Program-made: the position numbers and the translations under genes
NCBI RefSeq assembly: GCF_000835495.1
Contig: NW_015622547.1
Location: 3,720,001 to 3,784,000 of the forward strand
Length of the DNA stretch: 64,000 nucleotides
Source: Cladophialophora immunda
Taxonomy: Eukaryota > Ascomycota > Eurotiomycetes > Chaetothyriales > Herpotrichiellaceae
Direction of reading: 5' to 3'
Notes under the pieces: generated by a model
Databases searched by the model: none
Told to the model about the DNA's origin: nothing
Seen by the model: only the letters and a program-made list of their open reading frames with translations
Shown: positions 10,223 to 20,526 of the stretch, one piece after another
How the letters are laid out: each line of letters begins with the position of its first letter
How positions within the stretch are numbered: the stretch's first letter is position 1

Positions 10223-13200
10223 ATGGGTGTCCCAGCTCTCTTCCGATGGCTCACCAAAAAATACCCTAAGATCATTACTCCCGTGATCGAGGAACAACCG
10301 TACGAGATTGATGGCGTGCAATATCCTGTGGACACCACCAAGCCGAATCCAAATGGAGAAGAAATGCACAACCTCTATCTTGATTTTAACGGCATCGTCC
10401 ATCCCTGTTCGCATCCCGAGAACAAGCCTCCTCCAGCAAATGAGAGCGAGATGATGTTGGAAATCTTCAAGTACACTGAGCGAGTTGTGAACATGGTGCG
10501 ACCGCGGAGATTGTTGATGATCGCAATCGGTGAGTAACGTTGCTCTCCTTTGATGTGTTTCCAATCATTATTCTCCGAAAGGGATTCTAACGTATACCAG
10601 ATGGGGTTGCTCCACGAGCAAAGATGAACCAGCAACGAGCTCGTCGTTTCCGGTCAGCAAGAGATGCGAAAGAGGCGGACGAAAAGAAGGCAGAGTTTCA
10701 AACACTCCTACGTCAACAGCAACGTGATAGAGATGAAGATGAAAACGAAGAAACAGTGGACGACGTAATCAAGAAAACATGGGATAGTAATGTCATCACA
10801 CCTGGCACGCCTTTCATGTTCATTCTTGCTCAATCTATTCGATATTGGGTCCAGTGGAAGCTGAACACGGATCCTGCCTGGGCTCAACTGAAGGTCATAA
10901 TCTCAGATGCCAGTGTGCCCGGAGAAGGTGAGCACAAGATTATGCAGTTCATTCGTTCCCAGCGCTCAGATCCCGCCTATGATCCAAATACAAGACATGT
11001 CATGTATGGGCTTGATGCAGACTTAATCATGCTTGGAATTGCCACGCATGAGCCTCACTTCCGCGTCCTTCGAGAAGACGTCGATGTCAGAGATGCCAAA
11101 GCCAAAACCTGCAAGCTTTGCGGTCAGCAAGGTCATTATGCTGAGAACTGCAGAGGCGAAGCCAAGATAAAATCTGGCCAGTTCGACGAAAAAGGTACTA
11201 CAGAGGAGCTGAAGCCATTTGTCTGGCTAAATGTGCCCATACTACGTGAGTATCTTGGCGCGGAGATGTTTGTCCCTGGCCAGACGTTCCGTTTCGATCT
11301 CGAGCGTGCCCTTGACGATTGGGTGTTTATGTGTTTCTTCGTCGGCAATGACTTCTTGCCTCATCTTCCTAGTCTCGAAATCAGAGAAGACGGTATCGAT
11401 AAGCTCATTGCCATCTGGAGGGACAACATCCCTATCATGGGGGGTTACTTGACCTGCGATGGAAGAGTTGACCTTGCACGTGCCCAAATCATTCTGCAAG
11501 GTCTGGCGAAGCAAGAGGATGCAATCTTCAAACGCAGGAAGGAAGTGGAAGATAAACGAGCTCGGAACGAACAGCGGCGCAACCAGGCAAACGAGGCTCG
11601 AGAGGCTCGTTCTGCGAAGAGACGCCGTAGCTCGCCAGATTACACTAAGGGTGGCAGGGCGGATGCCCGAGTGCCCACCGGGCCTGTTGAGACCTTTGAG
11701 GCTTCAAACTTCCCAGTTCTGGATTACAACTCCATTGTGAACAGAGCTGCTGTGGACAAAACACTGGCGTCGAACAAAAGCGCAGCAGCGGTCCTGAAAG
11801 AGCAGATGCTCGCTAAGAAGGCTGCTGAGACACCCACTAAGAACGGCGCTAATGGCATCAATGGGACCCCGAATTCTTCAGGTGGTAGTCCTTCGTCAAT
11901 ATTGGGCAAGCGAAAAGCTACAGCGCTGGAAGAAGAGTCAGATAGTGCTGGCACTCCTGGAAGGAATACACCAATTGAGAAAAAGACTTACAACAGCGGA
12001 GATCCCAACAACCCTCCGCCAGACACAGTGCGGCTGTGGGAGGAGGGATATGCTGACCGTTATTATGAACAAAAGTTCCATGTCGACCCCCAGGATATAG
12101 GCTTCCGCCACAAGGTAGCCGAAGCCTACGTCGAGGGGCTGTGTTGGGTGCTTCTCTACTATTTCCAAGGATGTCCATCTTGGACGTGGTATTATCCTTA
12201 TCACTACGCTCCATTCGCCGCAGACTTTGTCGATATTGAGAAAAAGACCGTCAAGTTCGACAAAGGAACACCTTTCAAACCATATGAGCAATTGATGGGT
12301 GTCCTACCGGCATCTTCAAATCACGCCATCCCGAGCGCGTTCCATCCTCTCATGACTGATCCGGAATCCGACATTGTCGACTTCTACCCAGAGGAGTTCG
12401 ATCTCGATCTCAATGGCGCGAAGCAATCCTGGAAAGCGATTGTATTGTTGCCGTTCATTGACGAGAGACGGCTCCTTGCCGCCATGCACACAAAGTATCA
12501 TTTGCTGACGGATGACGAGCACGCCAGGAACGAGCGGGGCCACGACGCTCTAATAATATCAGATCAGAATCCTTTGTACGACATCTTGGCCATGAAATTT
12601 TACTCGAAAAAAGCCAAAGGAGGCCCGAACACCGTGAAGTTGTCAATGCAAAAGAGTCAGCTGGCTGGTGAGGTGATCAAAAACGAAGATTTCCTGCCTC
12701 ATATGGACTTGGTGGGACCGCAAGAAGACATCAGACTGGAGCCTGCGGTGGACGATGATCGCTCTCTGAACGTGTTTTTTACGATGCCCCCTCCTACCCA
12801 TGTTCACAAGTCCATGTTGTTCCCTGGAGTTGTCTTGCCTCCACCCGTTCTCGACAAGGGTGACCTGGCCATGATCCGATCAAAGGCCAGGATATCGGGA
12901 AGGGACTTTGGCGGTGCGCCACTATATGACAATACTCGACGTGACCGTCTCGATACGCAGAATCGAGGCGGACGCATCAACTACGCTGTCGACCGACCTC
13001 CCTTTGATGCAGGTCCTCCTGGGATGCCGCCACCGAGTCAATGGCCTCCAGGAATGCCTCCGCCTCCCCCACCAGGCTACGGTGGCCAAGGAGGTTATAG
13101 TCGCAACCCGCCACCTTCAAACGGATACGGAGGGTATGCAACGCATACTTCTCAGGGCCATGGTGGTCAGGATCAAGGTTATTATGGAAACCCGGGACAG

Positions 13201-13389
13201 AACCAATACTATGGCGGCCAGGCACCGAACCAGTACCATGGTGGCAATGGACAATATCAACAGAATGGCGGAAGGTCTTTCAGTGATGGTTACCACCAAG
13301 GTCAAAATCGGGGACCGCCAGCTAGGGACAACCGGAGTGGAAACTATGGTGGCGGCGGATATAGCCAGGGCGGTTATGGTCGACGTTGA
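10223..13389 (+). CDS. RAT1: 5'-3' exoribonuclease 2 (Rat1/Xrn2), nuclear
   Basis: Degrades 5'-monophosphate RNA in the nucleus, trims rRNA and snoRNA precursors and drives torpedo termination of RNA polymerase II. Two exons, 10223-10529 and 10601-13389, split by a 71-bp intron with a perfect TTCTAAC branch point, give 1,031 residues. The N-terminus [18 protein letters not shown] and the block [12 protein letters not shown] are family hallmarks, followed by the acidic catalytic blocks [15 protein letters not shown] and [16 protein letters not shown] zinc knuckle ([14 protein letters not shown], near residue 270) sits between the conserved regions, as in other fungal Rat1 proteins. A charged linker with NLS-like KRRR lies after the first conserved region, and the last 170 residues are rich in Pro, then in Gly-Tyr-Gln, a low-complexity tail. 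The start agrees with the universal family N-terminus. Confidence 0.97.
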
Positions 13390-13973
13390 GTGACCACAAC
13401 ACAACATCGGAATCTGCACGAGCAGGACTGTGTGGATCAATGAAAGGGCTGAGAATGTACTTGAACAGATGAGAGAGTTTGGAAGACATCAGTGTTGGGC
13501 TGCTGTTATTTGGCTGGATGTATATAGTTCCAATAATGGAATTGAGGCAACTGGGCTGAGTAGAGTGGCCTTCTTAGATGGTTGCAGGGCGAGGAAAAAG
13601 TTCATGGCGTTTCAATGGCATCATTTTAGTCTACGTTCCGTTAAGCTTCCTAGACTAGACATAGTTGCTGCCTTCTATTAGAGTCTCACTCGAGGTGAGC
13701 TGGTGTACAAAAAAGATTACACGTCTTCTGTCAAACTGGTCATCTTCACAGGTATAGACAGAGCTTCCACAACCCTTATGTTACCATTTACGGTACGAGT
13801 TGCAAAGGCGCCTCGTCAAGAATTCCAGGTGATTTGGCACTTTAGGATTCTAAATGATGCAGGAAGATATCTAAGCTGCGTAGTGTCTTCTCAACCCGCG
13901 GATTCCTCACTTGTGCCCGATTCCCCAACGAGCCTCAAAGGCGTTGGTACAGAGTTTCGGTAAAGGTATGAAG
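13390..13973. other. Intergenic region between RAT1 and the tRNA gene
   Basis: Contains the RAT1 3' UTR. Several short open frames have no recognisable content. Nothing else is seen. Confidence 0.6.
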
Positions 13974-13982
13974 AAAAAAAAA
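13974..13982 (-). terminator. RNA polymerase III T-run terminator of the tRNA gene
   Basis: Nine consecutive T on the minus strand directly follow the discriminator base of the tRNA gene, which is a strong Pol III termination signal. Confidence 0.85.
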
Positions 13983-14079
13983 CGATGGCGATGGGACTCG
14001 AACCCACAGTCTTTGCCAATCCCCTGGCGAAACAGAATTGTAACCGGAAAGCAACGCCTTACCATTAGGCCACGCCACC
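13983..14079 (-). tRNA. tRNA-Arg(CCG) with a 25-nt intron
   Basis: Read on the minus strand from 14079. The acceptor stem GGTGGCG pairs with CGCCATC (one G-T wobble) and is followed by discriminator G. The D arm is GCCT-AATGGTA-AGGC, the anticodon stem TTGCT pairs with GGCAA, and the T arm is GTGGG-TTCGAGT-CCCAT, containing the B box. The anticodon loop is TT-CCG-G, then an insertion of about 25 nt after position 37, then T. The anticodon CCG reads the Arg codon CGG. Total length is 97 nt, or 72 after splicing. The intron sits at the canonical position 37/38, so tRNA endonuclease splicing is expected. CCA is not encoded, as usual in eukaryotes. The isotype rests on my manual placement of the anticodon. 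Confidence 0.88.
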
Positions 14080-14695
14080 GCGCAGAGCGGGTGTTGAGGA
14101 ATCACATTTTTCTGTGTGCGATTCGTGAGCCAAATCAGAGCATTAACCCGTAATAGCATTATCTATTCCTCTCGATGTCCCAGACGTTGACTTGGCAGTG
14201 GAGGTGAACACATGCCCCAGGCGCTAACGCCTGCGCACAGGCGCCGAACCATTTCACCTTCCACGTTTCTTTTTGCCACAAGCTACACGGGGGGAGCAGT
14301 TGTTCTACAACACCCTTCGCCCAGACTTGGACCATACTTTTTAAAGAGTATTCGAAAATTATGTTGTTTGCATCATGCTCAAAGCTATATCATGTCGCAT
14401 TTCAATTTTTGTCGGATCTCGACAGACTACCTAAATTCTAGCACATTCAAATTCCTTGCCCACCGCTCGAATCGGATTCATCTGTCCACGTCAAAACCAT
14501 ACCCTCATATGGCCTAAAGATCCACGTTGCTCCATCTGTACACCCACTGGCCGGGTTCAATTTTTGCCCTTCAGCAATGAGTGGCTCTCGGATGCGGTCG
14601 ATTCTTGTGGCAAAGGTCGACGGGTCAGCTGGACCAGTAACTCAGCGCCCACAGTCGGTCTATGTCAGCTTATACAATTGGGGGACTCCCTACTT
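14080..14695. other. Intergenic region upstream of the tRNA gene and downstream of the P450 gene
   Basis: Both flanking genes are on the minus strand. No coding signal is seen; this should be the P450 3' UTR and spacer. Confidence 0.6.
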
Positions 14696-16497
14696 TCAGA
14701 GGTGTGAGGTGTTCTCATAGCTTTTACTGATCCAGGTTTCAAGCTGTTTCTGGTCCCGTGGAATGAATCTGACCTTGAATGGCTTGGGCTGGGTGACCAT
14801 GCTTGTCGGCACCGAGTTACACTCGATGGTGTCCAGAATCGGCCTGTCCTTCGGATCGGTGGCTTCATGGATGCGGAAAGCCAAGACCAGACGAGTGAAG
14901 ATGATGTACAATTCTCGATTGGCGAGATGAGCACCCGCACACATCCGCGTACCAGCTCCATAGCCAAAGTGCTGCGTGCCCTCTCCGACGCCAGACTGTC
15001 CCATAAAGCGTTCCGGGACGAACTCCATGGGAGACTTGAAGTGCGTAGGATCGTGGTTGGCTGCCCACATATTCTGCGAGATGGAATGTTAGCATGATGA
15101 TTGGCAAACGCGTCAGAGAGAGGCGGTCCCTTACCATCAAGAAAGGCGTCCCTGCAGGGATGACAGCACCCTTGTAATTGATGTCACTAACACTTTGGCG
15201 ATAGAAGGACAAGTTGAGAGTCGACCAGAAGCGAAGCACCTCCTGTGTCATGGTCAGTCTCACTTTGGTGGAGGCAGGATCACTCATGGCCATTCCGATA
15301 CTCACCTTTACAAAGGAGATAACGTACTCGGACGTCTCCTCGTACAAGCACGCATGCCACGGATCTTGCCCAGGATAAGATTTGACGATTTCGTCGTACA
15401 TCCGTGTTTGGATCTCCTGGCCGTGCGGTGACGAGAGGTAAGCGATCGTCATGTTGATATTTCCAGGCAGTGTGTCAAGGCCGGCAGCGACCATGGTCAA
15501 ACAGATTGACTTCAGCTCATCTGGTCCCCCGTTAGCAACAAAAGCCAACAGATCTCAGCATTACGATTCTTACTTTCAGCCAATTTGGCTTCTGGATCTT
15601 TCAGGCAATTGCCGGCGATGCAGGGGTGGTCGGTCCCGTTCGCGATTCGCTCTTTCAGCTGGTTGAAGAAGCTGAGGATGTATTCATCCCTTCGGCCTCG
15701 ATATTTGATGGCATTCGACTTGTACCCCGGTAGGATCCGGAGCAAAGGGACATAGTCCTGCCAGTTATGCGCAATGCCGCGGATGTTCCCCAGCTCTCGC
15801 TCAACGGCAACGACCTCATTGAGAGTGCTGTCTTTGACAGTGCCCTGAATGCGGATGCCGTAGTTCAGAGTCAGGCTGATGTTCAGAGAAAAGCGTTGGA
15901 AATAGCCGTTGGGGTCAATGTCGTAACCGTTTTTGATGTTCTGGACTAGCTCGTTGATGCTGGCAGTGGACTCCAGGTCGATGAATGGGAGGTAAGTCTG
16001 AACCGCCTGTCTGTTCAGGGCCGTAGCTGCGGCCTTGCGGGCTCTCTTGAGGGATTCAGACCATGGCGAGGTCCCCAAGGTATACACTCCCTGGGTTTGC
16101 GATACCACGTCGTGGAAAGTCCAGAACTTTGGTCGAGAGATGAGGGCTGACTGGTTCTTGATCCATATCTCCTTCACCGAGTCGAACGAGTTCGCATAAA
16201 TGAATCTCTGAATGGCAGCAAGAGTCAACACCATCTGGTGACACATCCAATATAGCATCGAGGGGAGTCTTCACTTACGCGGTTACCCAGGCGGACCTGA
16301 AAGACGTCGCCGTATGTCTTGGCCAACCGAGCACAGTTCCTAGCATGATACTTGCCGAGAAGGATGAGACTCCCAAAAATTGGCACTCCAGGAAGTTCGG
16401 GGAGGTTCTTGATCTTTGGGATATCGGTTCTATTGGCCCACCTAACGAGTAGCGCAATCACAGAGGCAACAAAGAAGAATCCGATGGCGGGATGCAT
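14696..16497 (-). CDS. Cytochrome P450, CYP504 (phenylacetate hydroxylase)-like
   Basis: Probable aryl hydroxylase anchored in the ER. Five exons on the minus strand: 16497-16279, 16207-15574, 15520-15306, 15242-15135 and 15073-14696, giving 517 residues. An N-terminal membrane anchor (about residues 4-20) is followed by PEIPGVPIFG-like LPELPGVPIFG. The I-helix has AGLDT (297-301), the K-helix ExxR is EVLR (357-360), and the haem loop FGYGAGTRMCAG puts the thiolate ligand at Cys437. The stretches NQSALISRP and KRARKAAATALNRQAVQTY closely follow fungal CYP504 proteins such as phenylacetate 2-hydroxylase. Intron 1 has two possible acceptors; I use the 71-bp form ending at 16208, which has a TTGAC branch point and keeps GNR-RFIYANSF; the 44-bp form ending at 16235 would add nine residues. 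It shares a 517-bp divergent promoter with the 2-hydroxyacid dehydrogenase gene. The exact substrate is inferred. Confidence 0.92.
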
Positions 16498-17014
16498 GGT
16501 GGAGTATGCGAATATATGACAAGCTCGGGACGTCTCTCTCTCTCTTGGTGATTGTTCAATGGGGAAAATGCACCCTAGAATGAAACTGAGAGCCCGTGAA
16601 TAAATATCAAGTGTTTAAATCGCCGACTGCATCTGCCGTGTCACTTTACAATGCTGGTCCATGCACACTTATCTCCGGGCGATCCTGTAATCCACGACTC
16701 TCCAAGTTGGGGAGAGTATGCGGTCGTCCATTTCGGGCCCATGCTACAGAAAGCCTCACTTAGGCCAGCTTAACTCAACGTCAAAGTGTATAGATCAGCC
16801 TCCGATTTGGAGAAGCGTGTTCTTACGATAGCCATGGAGAGCCTCATCAGCATCTACGTCGGTCATATGAGTCCAGGCCGGCGCAAGCATGTGGACGTCA
16901 TCTCAAGAACCTGAGTGTAAGCAACTACTTTGTGTGAGAAGGCCTTAAACTTGGGGATTCAACATTTGGCTCTATTCAGTCTCGTTCAGGCATTTGAGCC
17001 GACATAGCAACAAA
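16498..17014. other. Divergent promoter shared by the P450 and 2-hydroxyacid dehydrogenase genes
   Basis: The start codons are 517 bp apart on opposite strands, so common control is plausible. No coding signal is seen. I could not find a convincing repeated binding site by eye. Confidence 0.55.
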
Positions 17015-18076
17015 ATGGCGACCTCGAAGATACGCTTAGCCATACTCGATGACTACCAGGGGATTGCAGCCGCCAAATTCTCTCATCTGCAGCCCAAGGT
17101 CGAAGTCACGACTTTCCCTGACACTATCAACCCCAGTGGCAAGGCGGAAAAGGATGCGCTCATCGAACGCCTTCGGCCCTTCGCCGTTATTTCGACTATG
17201 CGAGAACGAACTCCCCTGCCGGGAGACGTGATCAGATCGCTCCCGAACCTCAGGCTGCTTCTGACTACGGGAATGAAGAACTCGGCAATCGACATGGCTG
17301 CTTGTGCTGAGCAGAACATCATCGTCGCAGGTGCCAAGGGGCTCGGGAAGTCTGGTGATGTGAGCTCGCCGACCTCGATCGATTCCACCATGCAACATTG
17401 CTGGGCACTCATTCTAGGCATCGCTCGCAATATCGCTCGTGACGATGCCGCCGTCAAGTCTGGTCTCTGGGAAATTTCTCCGGCTACAGGATTGAAAGGC
17501 AAAACGCTGGGCCTATTGGGATTCGGCAACTTGGGGGCAAGGGTTGCCTCAGCAGGTGCGTGGGCTTTCGGGATGAAGATTCTAGCATGGTCTAGTAGTC
17601 TCACCCAGGATGTCGCCGAGCAGAAGGCCAAGTCGTTCGGTCTACCTCCGGGAACATTTAAGGTGGCGAGTAGTAAGGAAGAGCTTCTGAAGGAGGCGGA
17701 CGTGTTAAGCATCCACTATGTTCTGTCTGAACGAAGTCGAGACATTCTGGGGGAGAGCGAGCTCGCTTTGTTGAAGCCCTCTGCACTCTTGGTTAACACC
17801 TCGAGAGGTGCCCTCATCAATGAGAAGGCCTTACTGGATGCTTTGAACCACGGCAGGATCAAGGGTGCGGCTTTGGATGTTTATCATGTGGAACCGTTAC
17901 CGCTAGGTAGCCCCTGGCGAACGACTGCTTGGGGAAAGGACGGCAGAAGCCAAGTGCTACTCAGCCCGCATATGGGATACGTGGAAGAAGGTGTCATGAA
18001 CCGATGGTATGAGGATACAGCGTCGAATCTGGAGCTATGGCTTGAAGGAAAAGATATCCCGACCAAGCTCAATTGA
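17015..18076 (+). CDS. D-isomer-specific 2-hydroxyacid dehydrogenase
   Basis: Reduces a 2-keto acid to the D-2-hydroxy acid (or the reverse) with NAD(P)H. Intronless, 353 residues from the ATG at 17015; an in-frame TTG seven codons upstream is not needed. The nucleotide-binding motif GFGNLG is at residues 169-174. The catalytic triad of the family is visible: Arg in NTSRGALI (near 263), Glu in DVYHVEPL (near 292) and His in SPHMGY (near 319). The N-terminal catalytic domain has LAILDDYQGIA, typical of fungal and bacterial hydroxyacid dehydrogenases often annotated as phosphoglycerate-dehydrogenase-like. No targeting signal is obvious, so cytosolic. It is divergent from the CYP504-like P450, which suggests, but does not prove, a 2-keto acid of aromatic origin such as phenylpyruvate. 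Confidence 0.94.
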   Translation: MATSKIRLAILDDYQGIAAAKFSHLQPKVEVTTFPDTINPSGKAEKDALIERLRPFAVISTMRERTPLPGDVIRSLPNLRLLLTTGMKNSAIDMAACAEQNIIVAGAKGLGKSGDVSSPTSIDSTMQHCWALILGIARNIARDDAAVKSGLWEISPATGLKGKTLGLLGFGNLGARVASAGAWAFGMKILAWSSSLTQDVAEQKAKSFGLPPGTFKVASSKEELLKEADVLSIHYVLSERSRDILGESELALLKPSALLVNTSRGALINEKALLDALNHGRIKGAALDVYHVEPLPLGSPWRTTAWGKDGRSQVLLSPHMGYVEEGVMNRWYEDTASNLELWLEGKDIPTKLN

Positions 18077-18692
18077 AATGACTCACGAGGCTGTATTATG
18101 TGAGACCTCTCAAGTTGAGACATTGCTCGACTATAGTCTATAGAACAACGGCACTTGGAGATACGTGGCTAGCATACAAAGACATTCTGATGGGTCTCTC
18201 TGATCGGGTTTCTCGAGATGAGCGCAAGTCAATTCGAAATCTCGAGATCGGGAACAGACTCCAGGTCCCCAAATTGGAGGACAGTCAAAGGAAGACATGT
18301 CAGCTGCTCTGACGGTTCCGATGGACTTCGGCCTTGGTCGGCTAGAGCATAGGCACTAAGACGCGAGAATTCCAAGTTCGAGAATCGAGATCATGGCGGC
18401 CTTTTCTCGAAACGCGTCGTAATGTCATCCCAGGCGAGATCGAGAGACTAACGCTGCCAGCCCCTGCTCCAAACTCCCTCGATTAGCGAGTCGGCTTTGT
18501 TTCAAATGGCGTTTTCGCCGGCGCTCGTGAGGCTTGGTGGTGTACGTGAGAGTAATGGCGCAGTCCATATAAAGTTTGGTATATCATTTGTGCGCCCCAT
18601 CTATTCATGTCCTGCAATAACGACGATAACGACAGAGGCGTACATCCTAAATTATTGGACCGTGAAATAGCATGCAGAAGCTGACTGGAGTT
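18077..18692. other. Convergent intergenic region, no gene seen
   Basis: Between the 3' ends of the hydroxyacid dehydrogenase (plus) and alcohol dehydrogenase (minus) genes. No coding or RNA signal is seen. Confidence 0.6.
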
Positions 18693-19808
18693 TCACTTGG
18701 ACATATCCACGACCAGCTTTCCGCTTGCTCCTTTGTGGTAATCCTCCACTAGCTCATTTAGTTGCTCCAACTTGTAGGTGGTCACTTTCGCCCTCACTCC
18801 CTCCTTTGCGGCAAAGTTCAACATGGCTCTGAGCTGTCGGTTCCGACCGACCAAGACTCCGGTCATGGAGATGTGGCGGAAGACGAGGTCCCGTGGCTGC
18901 ATGTGGAAACCTTCCTTTGGGAAACTGACGGTCACACAAATGCCATGGTTCTTGACCAGCTTCATCCCATATTCGAAAGCTTTTTGGGATTCGGGGAGAA
19001 TCAAGACTCCATCGACCCCCTTCTCGCCTTCCAAACTAGGCTCGGGGGATCCAAAAATTGATATGCGGGCGTCCTCTGCGGGTTGTTTCCTCGCGTCAAC
19101 GATGGTAACACCATCCCCTGCCGGTCCTAGATCCTTGACGACATCTTGCAGAAGGGCCAATGCCGGATCAGATGCCTCAATGGCTACGACCTTGCATCCA
19201 AGCTTGGTGGCGAACTGTACTCCCAGGTGTCCAAGGCCACCGCCGGCACCGGAAATGCCAATCGTGAGTCCTTTCCCTCCGCCTGCCTCCATCGTGACCC
19301 CCGCTCTTTCCAGAGCGTTCCAGATAGTCAGACCCGCGCACATGAGTGGAGCGGTGTCAACGGCTGTCATGCCTTCCGGCATGGGCGCAATCTGACGAGA
19401 ATCCGCAATGCAATATTCTTGAAAACCGCCATTGGCCGAGAGACCTAGGTTACCAGCTTTGGGACACCATACACCGTACTTTTCTGGATCGCCGTCGTTG
19501 TTCAGGCATTCATAGCACGATCCGCAAGGATGAAATGCTCTACCTGGAACGCCAACAGGCATGCCGGCTTTAAGACCCAACTTCGGTGACACATCTGGAC
19601 CCAATTGGACGATTGTGCCTGCAAACTCGTGCGACCCAATCCGGGGCAGGTCTTGCCACATGGCACCAGAGGCAAAGACAGCATCAGTGTGGCAGTAAGA
19701 AGCGGCCCCGACTTTGACCAGGATATCTTGACCAGTTGGGTTTGGAGGGACCGGGACTTCTTTGAATTTGTAGGGCGTATTGAACGCCTCTAACACTTGT
19801 GCTCGCAT
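18693..19808 (-). CDS. Zinc-dependent alcohol dehydrogenase (MDR superfamily)
   Basis: Likely interconverts an alcohol and aldehyde with NAD(P). Intronless, 371 residues from the ATG at 19808. Catalytic zinc ligands are visible as Cys39 in SYCHTD and His60-Glu61 in IGSHEFAG. Structural zinc cysteines are Cys95, 98, 101 and 115; the last gap is 13 residues, longer than the usual seven. The Rossmann motif is GISGAGGGLGHLGVQFA. An insertion with GSPEPSLEGEKG (near residue 257) separates two strands of the coenzyme domain. The C-terminus SGKLVVDMSK is typical of the fungal Adh1-like branch. The protein lies between a 2-hydroxyacid dehydrogenase and a C2H2 regulator, and is divergent from the latter, so it could be under its control. 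The substrate cannot be read from sequence. Confidence 0.94.
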   Translation of the reverse strand: MRAQVLEAFNTPYKFKEVPVPPNPTGQDILVKVGAASYCHTDAVFASGAMWQDLPRIGSHEFAGTIVQLGPDVSPKLGLKAGMPVGVPGRAFHPCGSCYECLNNDGDPEKYGVWCPKAGNLGLSANGGFQEYCIADSRQIAPMPEGMTAVDTAPLMCAGLTIWNALERAGVTMEAGGGKGLTIGISGAGGGLGHLGVQFATKLGCKVVAIEASDPALALLQDVVKDLGPAGDGVTIVDARKQPAEDARISIFGSPEPSLEGEKGVDGVLILPESQKAFEYGMKLVKNHGICVTVSFPKEGFHMQPRDLVFRHISMTGVLVGRNRQLRAMLNFAAKEGVRAKVTTYKLEQLNELVEDYHKGASGKLVVDMSK

Positions 19809-20526
19809 TGTCGAGATGTCGCCTTTATCAGAGAGCCTCAGAGATATCTACTCTTAGACAGGGGCAGAAACTTGGTTTGGTGTTCTCTGTTCACCCTATG
19901 AACGTGGAGAGGCTCACGATATATAGTGGGCAGTGGGTCGCTCGCGGCTGTTGGAAGAGAGATTGTGGGCAGACTTAGGTGGAAGCCACGGACTGTAGTA
20001 TCTTGTAACTAAGGATATGATGCACATCTGCATATCGGCTACCGGGAAGAGGGAGAGATATGGGAAATTTCGGGGTAGGGTCGCCGTTGGTCGGTGGATC
20101 ATGCACAGGAGAACGTGGAATAAACCATTGGAGTGAGGAGGTGGGCATGATAAGTTAGGTGCTTGTGAGACCTGGTTACCAGTCATCTCGGAGAGGGGCC
20201 GGAGGACACGAGGACACAAGCATAGTACAGGGCAACGTATATTCCTGGTCAGCAAGACTCTCAGCCGAGCACTGCCGAGTAAGCATGGGTGTCGTTGGGT
20301 GTTGTTGTCGATGGGTAGCTGACTTCTCCAAATTGGAGAAGCTATAGTCCCTTTACATGGGCAGCCTCATTGGTGCCCGCATCGCGCTAGGGACTAGCCG
20401 TGTTTCCGGGGCTCCGTCAGTCTAGCTAGCTACCAGCCCGCGCCAAATCCGCCGCCCCGCATACTACACACTCAACCTCACCTTCCAATTTTCATCTTAA
20501 AGAATGTACCTTCTTCCCCGAATCCA
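19809..20526. other. Divergent promoter region between alcohol dehydrogenase and C2H2 regulator genes
   Basis: 718 bp between two divergent start codons with no coding signal. It includes a TATA-like element for the alcohol dehydrogenase gene near 19918 and a pyrimidine-rich stretch before the regulator start. Confidence 0.5.
19918..19926 (-). promoter_or_regulatory. TATA-like element upstream of the alcohol dehydrogenase gene
   Basis: CTATATATC on the minus strand lies about 110 bp upstream of the ATG at 19808, a reasonable distance for a fungal TATA box. No expression data; by eye only. Confidence 0.35.
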
